This document shows positions 1 through 6,415 of a stretch of 12,572 nt of DNA, piece by piece (position 1 is the stretch's first letter; each line of letters starts with the position of its first letter). The stretch is from Pseudobacteroides sp035370245. GTDB taxonomy: Bacteria; Bacillota; Clostridia; Acetivibrionales; DSM-2933. The stretch covers positions 1 to 12,572 of the forward strand of contig DAOOVO010000112.1 in the NCBI GenBank assembly GCA_035370245.1, given 5' to 3'. Made by a program: the position numbers and the translations under genes. The notes below the pieces were generated by a model. It was not told the origin of the DNA. It was given only the letters and a program-made list of their open reading frames with translations, and did no database searches.

Positions 1-37
1 AGAAATCTTCCTCTGAATCATTCTTTTTTTCGGTCAT
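1..37 (-). CDS. Possible start of a further minus-strand gene (partial)
   Basis: On the minus strand an ATG lies 6 nt after the helicase stop codon and opens a frame of 12 codons (MTEKKNDSEEDF) that runs off the window edge. The short gap would fit a gene co-transcribed behind the helicase. Against it, no Shine-Dalgarno sequence is visible: the upstream bases are the AT-rich end of the helicase gene. The residues are charged and carry no family signature. This is a guess from position only; the true start could lie outside the window. Confidence 0.25.
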   Translation of the reverse strand, partial: MTEKKNDSEEDF

Positions 38-43
38 TTTATT

Positions 44-1645
44 TTACAACTTTGCTTTGTTTTTCTTTGACAGTTTCACCGAAACATCCATGCCCTTTAT
101 TTGCGACCGGTTCATTCTGTCTAAAATCCTGTGCTTATGTTCTTTTGAAGCAGTAAAAAATGAAAAATTATCAAGCACTTCTATTTCTCCTATATCATTT
201 CCGGGTATATCGCACTCCCCTGCTACTGCTCCTAAAATATCTCCGGGTCGCACCCCTTGTTTTTTCCCTAAATTAACGTGAAATCTTTCTGTATTTTCCG
301 GTTTGAAGGCTCTCCTTTTTCTTTTTTCCAAAACTACATCATTTAAATCTCTTTCTTCGGAGTTATCAAATTTTACAAGTTTTTTAATCATGGCTGCTAT
401 GACGGTTTCAGCATCATAGCCCTCATCCAAAAGCCTGCCGGCTAATTCCCTGTTTTCTCCAAGCCCCCCGTTTTCAATTGTACTGACTATGCTTCTTATA
501 AATTTTTCCTTTTTAACTTCGTTAACCCTGTCAACAGTGGGTACGGTTCGTTTTCGAATGGACTTTTTGGTGTACCTTTCAATATCCTCAATTTTCCTTA
601 GTTCTTTAGCGCTTACCAAGGTAAATGATGCCCCTTCTCTTCCTGCTCTCCCGGTCCTGCCTATACGGTGGACATAGTAATCTTCTTTTGAGGGGACTTC
701 GTAGTTGATTACTAAATCAACTTCTCTTATGTCAAGCCCTCTTGCTGCCACATCGGTAGCAATTAACACTTCAATCAAGCCGTTGTTAAACTTATTTAAG
801 GTATCCAGTCTTTGTGCCTGTTTTATGTCTCCGTGTATCTTGTCGCAGTTGTATCCCCTGTCTATAAGCTGGTCATATAATTGGTCAACAGCCTTTTTGG
901 TATTGCAGAATATCAAGGTAAGCCTTGGTGTATAGGTATCGATTAACCTTGACAAAGCTTCTACCTTGTCGGATTGCTTAACCAAAAAATAACTTTGCTT
1001 TACTTCCTTGGCAGTTATTCCTTCCCTCAATACCTTAACCGTAACGGGGGAATTAAGAAATTCTTTTATTATCTTTTTTATATCATCCGGAATTGTTGCA
1101 GAAAATAACAAGTATTGAACCGGATGGTCTATCTTGCTTAAGATAAATTCTATATCCTCTCTGAAGCCCATTTTAAGCATTTCATCAGCTTCATCCAAAA
1201 CAACCATTTTTATTTCATTCAGTTTTATCACGTGCCTGTCAATTAAGTCTATAACCCTGCCGGGAGTCCCTACAATGATCTGGGCTCCTCCCTTGAGTTT
1301 ATTTATCTGTTCTTTTATGTCTGCTCCCCCGTATACCGTTACCGTCTTGATGCCTTCCATGTATTTTCCTATTTTTCTCACTTCGTTGGCAACCTGTACA
1401 GCCAGCTCTCTCGTTGGAAGCAAGACCAAGGCCTGGGGCATCCTTAAGTCCTTGTCAATTCTTTCAAGTACAGGTATTGCATAAGCTGCAGTCTTTCCCG
1501 TTCCGGTATTGGATTGTCCTACAATGTCCTTTCCTTCCAATATTAAAGGAATAGCCTCTTGCTGGATTTGGGTGCTTTCTTCAAAACCCATATCATCCAA
1601 AGCTCTTTGAATCTTGTCATTCAAGATTACGTTTTGTATTTTCAT
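44..1645 (-). CDS. DEAD-box ATP-dependent RNA helicase with DbpA-type RNA-binding C-terminus
   Basis: ATP-dependent RNA unwinding enzyme of 533 residues. The Q motif is around 21-28 and motif I (SNTGTGKT) at 45-52. PTRELA is at 77-82, TPGR at 127-130, DEAD at 151-154, SAT at 182-184, ATDVAARGLD at 296-305 and HRIGRTGR at 326-333, so both RecA-like lobes are complete. Residues about 455-528 look like the DbpA RNA-binding domain, which in DbpA/YxiN binds 23S rRNA helix 92, so a role in 50S assembly or cold adaptation is likely (inference). A basic linker lies near 440-447. The ATG start has GAGGTAG 8 nt upstream and a good promoter further up. DbpA/YxiN-like and CshA-like names both occur in this family, so I give no symbol. 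Confidence 0.95.
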   Translation of the reverse strand: MKIQNVILNDKIQRALDDMGFEESTQIQQEAIPLILEGKDIVGQSNTGTGKTAAYAIPVLERIDKDLRMPQALVLLPTRELAVQVANEVRKIGKYMEGIKTVTVYGGADIKEQINKLKGGAQIIVGTPGRVIDLIDRHVIKLNEIKMVVLDEADEMLKMGFREDIEFILSKIDHPVQYLLFSATIPDDIKKIIKEFLNSPVTVKVLREGITAKEVKQSYFLVKQSDKVEALSRLIDTYTPRLTLIFCNTKKAVDQLYDQLIDRGYNCDKIHGDIKQAQRLDTLNKFNNGLIEVLIATDVAARGLDIREVDLVINYEVPSKEDYYVHRIGRTGRAGREGASFTLVSAKELRKIEDIERYTKKSIRKRTVPTVDRVNEVKKEKFIRSIVSTIENGGLGENRELAGRLLDEGYDAETVIAAMIKKLVKFDNSEERDLNDVVLEKRKRRAFKPENTERFHVNLGKKQGVRPGDILGAVAGECDIPGNDIGEIEVLDNFSFFTASKEHKHRILDRMNRSQIKGMDVSVKLSKKNKAKL

Positions 1646-1653
1646 TAATAATT

Positions 1654-1660
1654 CTACCTC
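1654..1660 (-). promoter_or_regulatory. Ribosome binding site of the helicase gene
   Basis: Minus-strand GAGGTAG lies 8 nt before the ATG at 1645 and supports that start. Confidence 0.7.
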
Positions 1661-1682
1661 GTTCTATTTTTGTAAGCTTCTC

Positions 1683-1711
1683 ATTATACTATGTAAGCTA
1701 CTTAATTACAA
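1683..1711 (-). promoter_or_regulatory. Sigma-A-type promoter of the helicase gene
   Basis: Read on the minus strand there is TTGTAA (4 of 6 to the -35 consensus), a 17-nt spacer and a perfect TATAAT. The predicted transcript starts about 30 nt before the helicase ATG. It lies back to back with the promoter proposed for the divergent hydrolase gene. Confidence 0.7.
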
Positions 1712-1742
1712 ATATTATTTTAATATATTATGATTAAATGTA

Positions 1743-1771
1743 TTGCTCCTGATTCAAGATTATATTATAAT
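1743..1771 (+). promoter_or_regulatory. Probable sigma-A-type promoter of the MBL-fold hydrolase gene
   Basis: TTGCTC (3 of 6) is followed by a 17-nt spacer and a perfect TATAAT at 1766-1771. The -10 box is strong and the -35 box weak. The weak -35 and the dyad immediately downstream would suit a regulated promoter, but that is inference. Confidence 0.55.
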
Positions 1772-1795
1772 TAATAAACTTAAATGTTTATTAAT
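1770..1795 (+). promoter_or_regulatory. Perfect 10-bp inverted repeat at the predicted transcription start
   Basis: ATTAATAAAC at 1770-1779 and its exact reverse complement at 1786-1795 flank a 6-nt centre (TTAAAT). The left arm starts at the end of the -10 box and the right arm abuts the Shine-Dalgarno sequence GGGAGG (1796-1801). That position suits either a repressor operator or a hairpin in the 5' leader that limits ribosome access. It is very AT-rich, so some of the symmetry could be chance. I cannot name a regulator. Confidence 0.45.
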
Positions 1796-1805
1796 GGGAG
1801 GAAAC

Positions 1806-2531
1806 ATGAAAATTCGATACATTTACCACTCTTGTTTTTTTATCGAAACCGCTAAAGATTTTTTAATGTTTGATTATTTCAAGCACAGGAGCGATAAAAG
1901 AGATTTTGATTTCGATAAGATGTTGAATGATGCCTTTATAAGCCCTAAACCTCTTTATGTATTCAGTTCCCACTCACACCAGGACCACTTTAACTACGAT
2001 ATTCTATCCTGGATAAACAAAAAACCGAACACATTTTACATCTTGTCCTCAGACATAAAAATATACAACAGGCTTGACAATTTATATATTGTACGACCGG
2101 GTGACGAACTTGCCCTCAATGATATGAAGCTTAATATTTTCGGCTCAACTGACTTAGGGGTAAGCTTTTTGGTTAATATAGAAGGTTTAAACATTTTCCA
2201 TGCCGGTGACTTAAACTGGTGGAAATGGCCCGATGATACACCGGAAGAAGAAAAATCCATGGAGGATGCATTCAAAAAAATAGTATCGGATATAGCAAAT
2301 CAAGGAGCTAAAATTGACCTTGCCTTTTTCCCGGTTGACAGAAGACTTGAACAGAATTATTCCTGCGGGGGCCGGTATTTTATAGAACAGTTAAGACCTA
2401 AGCTCTTTGTTCCCATGCATTTTTGGGATGATTATAAAGCCATATCAAACTTTAAAAAGGCCATGGACGAGTATAGCACAAAAGTGATAGAAATCAGCCA
2501 CCCCAATGAAACCTTGTATGCAAACATATAG
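1806..2531 (+). CDS. Metallo-beta-lactamase-fold hydrolase (UlaG-like type)
   Basis: Predicted cytoplasmic metal-dependent hydrolase of 241 residues; the substrate is unknown. The signature HxHxDH is at 56-61 (His56, His58, Asp60, His61), followed by FHAGD at 131-135 (His132, Asp135) and PMHFW with His205. These are the usual metal ligands of the fold. The early HSCFFIET stretch resembles the 'H-A-sfliet' strand of UlaG-like and RNase Z-like proteins. There is no signal peptide. I chose the ATG at 1806 because GGGAGG lies 4 nt upstream. The in-frame TTG at 1743 would add 21 residues but falls inside the promoter and has no ribosome binding site. The gene stands alone, divergent from the helicase, so context says nothing about its substrate. 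Confidence 0.85.
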   Translation: MKIRYIYHSCFFIETAKDFLMFDYFKHRSDKRDFDFDKMLNDAFISPKPLYVFSSHSHQDHFNYDILSWINKKPNTFYILSSDIKIYNRLDNLYIVRPGDELALNDMKLNIFGSTDLGVSFLVNIEGLNIFHAGDLNWWKWPDDTPEEEKSMEDAFKKIVSDIANQGAKIDLAFFPVDRRLEQNYSCGGRYFIEQLRPKLFVPMHFWDDYKAISNFKKAMDEYSTKVIEISHPNETLYANI

Positions 2532-2569
2532 ATGAGTTATTTCTCTTATGCTTATTAAATTATTACATA

Positions 2570-2595
2570 TTATCCGTATCAAGTTAAACGGATAA
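2570..2595 (+). terminator. Weak stem-loop after the MBL-fold hydrolase gene
   Basis: A 7-bp perfect stem (TTATCCG / CGGATAA) with a 12-nt loop lies 38 nt after the hydrolase stop codon. It is followed by CCTTTG, not a T-run, so it is a poor intrinsic terminator at best. Confidence 0.25.
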
Positions 2596-2599
2596 CCTT

Positions 2600-2662
2600 T
2601 GTCATCCTGGGCAAAAAGAAAGATCTTATGATACTCTTCGATCTGAAGATCTCAGAATGACA
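2600..2662. repeat. Degenerate palindromic intergenic element (GTCAT-CTG ... CAG-ATGAC ends)
   Basis: The ends are inverted: GTCATCCTG at 2601-2609 faces CAGAATGAC at 2653-2661 with one mismatch. An inner pair, AGATCTT (2621-2627) and AAGATCT (2646-2652), is perfect. The terminal words resemble the small 'GTCATTCTGAG...' palindromic repeats scattered between genes in many Clostridia. Only one copy is in the window, so its repetitive nature is inferred from that resemblance. It could fold into a cruciform or RNA hairpin between the two plus-strand genes. Confidence 0.5.
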
Positions 2663-2783
2663 TTTTAAGCATTGTTCATAACAATAACAAGTTTCGCCCA
2701 TGATACAAGATATTTAACTTTTGTTTTACTCCATAAACATATTATTTAATAAGACGCATATTATGTTTACAAACATTGTATCA

Positions 2784-2793
2784 GGGGGGGAGG
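2784..2793 (+). promoter_or_regulatory. Ribosome binding site with a run of seven G
   Basis: Seven consecutive G (2784-2790) followed by AGG form a very strong Shine-Dalgarno sequence, with 4 nt between it and the ATG at 2798. It settles the start of the acidic protein. The G-run is a slippage-prone homopolymer. Confidence 0.75.
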
Positions 2794-2797
2794 ATTA

Positions 2798-3280
2798 ATG
2801 AGAATTACAATAACCAGCGAAAGCGGTGATTGGAAGGCAAACCTGTATACCAGGGATATTGCAACCTATGAAGTTAAAAATAAGGAAATATTGGACTTTT
2901 TCATACAATTGGGCGATGCTTACGCAAACAACGATACGGTCGATGAAATGTTTGAATGCTTGTACAACTTGATTAATTACGGCTACCTGTATACGGATGA
3001 AGACACGGATGATAATTATTATGATGATTATGACTATGATGATGATTATTTTGATTATGATGACCTGGAAGAACAAGACTTCCTTTCTCAGGAAGGTTTT
3101 AAACTCATTAAGACCGAAGTTGAATACTATGTGGATGATGAATTAGTGTCAAAAGATGTTTACGATGATGCATGGGACGAAAGAATAGGATACTTGGGAT
3201 CTTCAAATTGGGAAGACAGGGGAATTACGATAATAAATGCCGATACCGACGAAATCATTTTTTTAGGCAAAATATCTTAA
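2798..3280 (+). CDS. Hypothetical very acidic protein with Asp/Tyr-rich tract
   Basis: I do not recognise this 160-residue protein. It has no signal peptide and no membrane segment, so it is probably cytoplasmic. Residues 1-66 look folded, with a beta-type start (MRITITSES) and a probable helical region around 28-62. Residues 67-92 are almost entirely Asp, Glu and Tyr and probably disordered. Residues 98-160 return to normal composition with alternating strand-like stretches (FKLIKTEVEYYVDDE, GITIINADTDEIIFLGKI). The acidic tract could mimic nucleic acid, bind cations or hold a basic partner; none of this is shown. A very strong ribosome binding site supports expression. It is a lone plus-strand gene between the hydrolase and the convergent lepA. 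The sequence coding the tract is a GAT/TAT-rich low-complexity run. Confidence 0.8.
   Translation: MRITITSESGDWKANLYTRDIATYEVKNKEILDFFIQLGDAYANNDTVDEMFECLYNLINYGYLYTDEDTDDNYYDDYDYDDDYFDYDDLEEQDFLSQEGFKLIKTEVEYYVDDELVSKDVYDDAWDERIGYLGSSNWEDRGITIINADTDEIIFLGKIS
2996..3073 (+). repeat. GAT/TAT codon-rich low-complexity tract
   Basis: The 26 codons of residues 67-92 in the acidic protein are largely GAT/GAC and TAT. The result is an imperfect trinucleotide run that could expand or contract in frame without breaking the gene. Confidence 0.65.
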
Positions 3281-3285
3281 TATAC

Positions 3286-3309
3286 AAGGGGACACTCATG
3301 TGTCCCCTT
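3286..3309. terminator. Strong hairpin between convergent genes
   Basis: There is a perfect 10-bp stem, AAGGGGACAC at 3286-3295 and GTGTCCCCTT at 3300-3309, with a 4-nt loop (TCAT). It sits between the stop of the acidic-protein gene (3280) and the stop of lepA (3312), so it can serve both strands. Neither side has a long T-run: the plus side ends in TT, and the minus side reads into GTATATTAAG. It may therefore be a weak terminator or an mRNA 3'-end stabiliser. Confidence 0.65.
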
Positions 3310-3311
3310 AG

Positions 3312-5117
3312 CTAATCCTCATTAAATTTCAGCACCGACAAGAAGGCTTCCTGGGGTACTTCCACCAGGCCTATTTGTCTCATTCGCTTCTTGCCTTCTT
3401 TTTGCTTTTCCAAAAGCTTTTTCTTCCTGGTTATGTCTCCTCCGTAGCACTTTGCAAGAACATCTTTTCTCAGGGCTTTTACGGTCTCCCTTGCAATAAC
3501 TTTGTTTCCTATGGCTGCTTGAAGGGGTATGGCGAACAGGTGCCTGGGAATTACATCCTTGAGTCTTTCGACTATAGCCCTTCCTCTTTCATATGCTTTA
3601 TCTTCATGAACGATAATCGAAAAGGCATCCACCAATTCATAGTTTATCAATATATCTAATTTAACCAGGTCAGACTGGACATAACCTTCAAGTTCATAAT
3701 CCAGGGAAGCATATCCCCTGGTTTTTGATTTCAAAGCATCAAAGAAATCGTAAATTACTTCATTCAAAGGTAATTTATTATGGAGGATAACCCGGCTGGC
3801 TTCAAGGTATTCCATATTTACAAAGGTACCCCTGCGGTTTTGACAAAGTTCCATGATTGCTCCCACATACTCGGTAGGGCTCATTATGGATGCCGCAACA
3901 ACAGGCTCTTCCATATACTCTATTTCCTGCACCGGAGGCATGTTTGTTGGGTTCTGCAAGGTCATCACTTCACCGTTTGTTTTATACACCTTGTATATAA
4001 CGCTGGGAGTTGTTGCTATGATATTCAGGTCGAATTCTCTCTCAAGCCTTTCTTGAATTATTTCCATGTGCAGGAGGCCCAAGAATCCGCACCTGAAACC
4101 AAATCCCAAGGCAACAGAGGTTTCCGGTTCAAAGGTCAAAGAAGCGTCATTAACCTGGAGTTTTTCCAAAGCATCTCTTACACTGTTGTAATCTTCTCCC
4201 TCGGCAGGATAAATACCGCAGAAAACCATGGACGTAACTTTTTTGTATCCGGGAAGTGGCTCCTTTGCCGGATTTTCACTGTTTGTAATCGTATCTCCAA
4301 CCCGGCAGCTTTTTACTTCCTTCATGCTGGCGCACAAATAACCCACATCTCCCGAATAAAGACATTCCACAGGCTTCTGAGTAGGTGAGATTATGCCAAC
4401 CTCCGTGACATCAAAGGTTTTACCCGTTGACATCATTTTTATTTTATCTCCCTTTTTAACCCTTCCTTCTTTGATTCTTATATATGCCACAACCCCTCTG
4501 TAGCTGTCGTAATAAGAATCAAATACCAGGGCTTTTAAGGGAGCTTCTTCGTCCCCTTCAGGCGGTGGAATCTTTTTTACGATTGCTTCCAATACCTGAT
4601 CTATGTTAATATTTTCCTTGGCTGAAATAAGGGGTACATCGGAACAATCAATCCCTATTACATCCTCTATTTCCTGTTTGACTTCATCCGGTCTTGCGCT
4701 GGGCAAATCTATTTTATTTATGACCGGAACTATTTCAAGGTTTTGGTCTAAAGCCAAATACACATTTGCCAAGGTTTGTGCTTCGATGCCCTGGGCAGCA
4801 TCCACAACTAAGACTGCTCCCTCGCATGCGGCTAAGCTTCTTGAAACTTCATAGTTAAAATCCACATGCCCCGGAGTATCTATCAAATTAAGTGTATAGG
4901 TATGTCCATCCCGGGCTTTGTAGGATAAACTTATGGTTTGAAGCTTTATAGTAATTCCTCTTTCCCTTTCCAGGTCCATATTGTCTAAGACCTGGTCCTG
5001 CATCTCCCTGGGAGTCAGAAGTCCGGTATTCTCTATCAGCCTGTCTGCCAAAGTGGATTTTCCATGATCTATGTGAGCGATTATCGAAAAGTTTCTAATA
5101 TATTTTCTTCTGTCCAA
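3312..5117 (-). CDS. lepA: Elongation factor 4 (LepA), ribosome-associated GTPase
   Basis: Translational GTPase of 601 residues, the normal family length. The GTPase motifs are AHIDHGKS at 14-21, RERGIT at 51-56, DTPGH at 80-84 (with the His that activates water), NKID at 134-137 and SAK at 165-167. EF-Tu-like domain II and EF-G-like domains follow. The LepA-specific C-terminal domain ends in a Lys-rich segment and a conserved-looking VEVPQEAFLSVLKF tail. EF4 acts on the 70S ribosome; back-translocation and an effect on ribosome biogenesis have both been proposed. The start codon is TTG, preceded 9 nt upstream by GGGAGGG. The N-terminus matches the usual 'IRNFSIIAHIDHGKST' register and no ATG competes. 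The gene has its own promoter although it follows spoIIP by only 65 nt. Confidence 0.98.
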   Translation of the reverse strand: MDRRKYIRNFSIIAHIDHGKSTLADRLIENTGLLTPREMQDQVLDNMDLERERGITIKLQTISLSYKARDGHTYTLNLIDTPGHVDFNYEVSRSLAACEGAVLVVDAAQGIEAQTLANVYLALDQNLEIVPVINKIDLPSARPDEVKQEIEDVIGIDCSDVPLISAKENINIDQVLEAIVKKIPPPEGDEEAPLKALVFDSYYDSYRGVVAYIRIKEGRVKKGDKIKMMSTGKTFDVTEVGIISPTQKPVECLYSGDVGYLCASMKEVKSCRVGDTITNSENPAKEPLPGYKKVTSMVFCGIYPAEGEDYNSVRDALEKLQVNDASLTFEPETSVALGFGFRCGFLGLLHMEIIQERLEREFDLNIIATTPSVIYKVYKTNGEVMTLQNPTNMPPVQEIEYMEEPVVAASIMSPTEYVGAIMELCQNRRGTFVNMEYLEASRVILHNKLPLNEVIYDFFDALKSKTRGYASLDYELEGYVQSDLVKLDILINYELVDAFSIIVHEDKAYERGRAIVERLKDVIPRHLFAIPLQAAIGNKVIARETVKALRKDVLAKCYGGDITRKKKLLEKQKEGKKRMRQIGLVEVPQEAFLSVLKFNED

Positions 5118-5126
5118 AAAAATATA

Positions 5127-5133
5127 CCCTCCC
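5127..5133 (-). promoter_or_regulatory. Ribosome binding site of lepA (decides a TTG start)
   Basis: Minus-strand GGGAGGG lies 9 nt before the TTG at 5117, which justifies a non-ATG start. Confidence 0.75.
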
Positions 5134-5150
5134 TGATTTAAACTAAGGGT

Positions 5151-5179
5151 ATTATATCAAAAGTTCACATGAATGTAAA
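5151..5179 (-). promoter_or_regulatory. Sigma-A-type promoter of lepA
   Basis: On the minus strand TTTACA (5 of 6) is followed by 17 nt and a perfect TATAAT. It fills the spoIIP-lepA gap, so lepA can be expressed in growing cells independently of the sporulation genes upstream. Confidence 0.8.
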
Positions 5180-5182
5180 ATT

Positions 5183-6295
5183 TTATTTATCAATTTCACT
5201 TAAGTACTCATACAAGACCTGAGCCAGCAACTCGGCTGTATATTCAATTTCTTCATATGTATTAAGGGTGCAGCCCACTTCTATAAGGAAAGAGTAATCG
5301 GATAAATATTGGTTGAAATATGCGCCTTCCCTTATGATTATCTTGCGCATGAGGCCGGGATACAACTCATGAGCTATTTCATAGAGTCTGCCGGCATTTT
5401 CCTTGAGTTTTGCAGCATTCCCGTTTTTATTTCCCACAACTAAGGTGCAGGTTGCAGCCCTTTTCCCATTTATCTCGGTGGTTTTAACTTCCGACAGAAG
5501 GGCTTCATAGTTGGAGTTTTCTTCGGCTCCGTCACGATGCAGATCTATCAAAATATTTTTTTTGTTGTCGCTTAACACTTGTTTAACCGCATAATTTGAA
5601 TTTGCGTAAGATAAGTTGTAATCCGGATAGTCGTTATAATCCTTTAAATGAATATTCTTAATGCCCCTTTTAAGCAAATCGGCGGAAATCTTTGCTCCTA
5701 TTCCCGTAATATTCAGCTTTTCATCCAGGGACCTATAATTTGTGTTATTAGTTGATTGAAAAGCTTCCGTTCCATGGGTGTGATACAAGACTACATTCAA
5801 ATTCTCAACAAGAGAAGCAGAGTTAAGGAATAATTTTCTTCTCGGTGCTCTGCTTCTGGATGTTGAAGTAATTACTTTAAAAAAGTTTTCTTTTCTTTCT
5901 TCTGCCAAATATACTTCCTTCTTGACCGGAGGTTTGTAATCGGTATCATTATATATTTCAAGATTTAACCTGGCATCTTCACTTTCAATAGTTTGCATTT
6001 CTTCCTGACCATCGTCAGGGGTCTCGATTATATCAATATCTTCACTCTTTTTTGTCTTAAAGGTATTTTGAAGGAAAATATTAAAGTGGGACATAAACTT
6101 GTCAAATTTAGTTAAACTTTCCTGGCCGGCATTTGAGTCATAGTTGATTGAAATTGTTGTAATTTCCTTACCGATCTTTCTTTCTTCAGCCAACCTGTAC
6201 ACAAAACTGTAGCCTAAAAACAGTGTTGTCAGGCACAATATTGACATCATCATGTAAAAGGTCCTACCATCCTTGTTTTTTCTTTGTCTTTTCAT
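5183..6295 (-). CDS. spoIIP: Stage II sporulation protein P, cell-wall amidase/endopeptidase
   Basis: SpoIIP is the peptidoglycan hydrolase of the SpoIIDMP engulfment machine. In Bacillus it has amidase and endopeptidase activity and acts outside the mother-cell membrane on septal wall. This copy has 370 residues: a basic start, one membrane helix at about 12-34, a variable acidic linker at 85-135, and the catalytic domain at about 165-368. Candidate metal/catalytic residues are in YHTHGTE (171-177), DLHRDG (251-256) and FLIEVG (Glu339). The ATG start has GGAG 8 nt upstream. It lies between gpr and lepA as in Bacillus. The 120-nt gap from gpr has a tandem repeat and a possible sigma-E-like promoter. 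Sigma-E control is known for the Bacillus gene and inferred here. Confidence 0.93.
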   Translation of the reverse strand: MKRQRKNKDGRTFYMMMSILCLTTLFLGYSFVYRLAEERKIGKEITTISINYDSNAGQESLTKFDKFMSHFNIFLQNTFKTKKSEDIDIIETPDDGQEEMQTIESEDARLNLEIYNDTDYKPPVKKEVYLAEERKENFFKVITSTSRSRAPRRKLFLNSASLVENLNVVLYHTHGTEAFQSTNNTNYRSLDEKLNITGIGAKISADLLKRGIKNIHLKDYNDYPDYNLSYANSNYAVKQVLSDNKKNILIDLHRDGAEENSNYEALLSEVKTTEINGKRAATCTLVVGNKNGNAAKLKENAGRLYEIAHELYPGLMRKIIIREGAYFNQYLSDYSFLIEVGCTLNTYEEIEYTAELLAQVLYEYLSEIDK

Positions 6296-6302
6296 GATCT
6301 CA

Positions 6303-6363
6303 ACTCCACATATTTTCTCAAAGTAATATATTACTCCACAAAATATCTCAAAAGTAATATATT
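6303..6363 (-). repeat. Tandem 30/31-bp duplication in the spoIIP leader
   Basis: Two adjacent direct copies, 6303-6332 and 6333-6363, share ACTCCACA, TCTCA and AGTAATATATT. They differ at three positions plus a one-base indel. On the minus strand each copy carries TGTGGAGT. The proximal copy supplies the spoIIP ribosome binding site; the distal one would be a second Shine-Dalgarno-like site about 38 nt from the start codon. Confidence 0.75.
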
Positions 6364-6394
6364 AATGTATATGTGTATTGTTTCCTGAATAACA
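6364..6394 (-). promoter_or_regulatory. Possible sigma-E-like promoter of spoIIP
   Basis: On the minus strand TATACATT matches 7 of 8 bases of the sigma-E -10 consensus (CATACAHT). A TGTTATT 16 nt upstream fits the -35 consensus only partly, and the spacer is longer than usual. The position just upstream of the duplicated leader is sensible. The support is a motif match plus the known sigma-E control of spoIIP in Bacillus. Confidence 0.35.
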
Positions 6395-6415
6395 CTGTTA
6401 ATTTTTACAATTATA

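Larger units (their letters stand above)
2532..2797. other. 266-bp intergenic region with several small palindromes
   Basis: No coding frame is evident. It holds a weak stem-loop (TTATCCG 2570-2576 / CGGATAA 2589-2595, 12-nt loop, no T-run), a degenerate palindromic element (2600-2662), and a 6-bp stem with a 3-nt loop (ATTGTT CAT AACAAT, 2671-2685). An inverted pair ATGTTT/AAACAT (2763-2776) lies just before the next ribosome binding site, with another AAACAT at 2735-2740. A promoter for the downstream gene must lie here, but I find only a weak candidate: TTGTTT at 2721-2726, 18 nt, TTTAAT at 2745-2750. Confidence 0.5.

Noticed and set aside
1743..1805. N-terminal extension of the MBL-fold hydrolase from a TTG at 1743
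   Set aside because: The TTG is part of the proposed -35 box, has no ribosome site, and the ATG at 1806 has GGGAGG 4 nt upstream.
2671..2685. Short 6-bp hairpin ATTGTT/AACAAT in the intergenic region
   Set aside because: It is too short and AT-rich, with no T-run, to call a terminator or regulatory site on its own.
2795..3076. Minus-strand open frame opposite the acidic protein, rich in Ile/Val
   Set aside because: The long Ile/Val run is the reverse of the Asp/Tyr codon tract; there is no ribosome site and it offers no independent coding evidence.
3780..4388. Plus-strand open frame of 202 codons opposite lepA
   Set aside because: It lies wholly antisense to the conserved lepA sequence and shows no domain or ribosome site; it is a shadow of lepA codon use.
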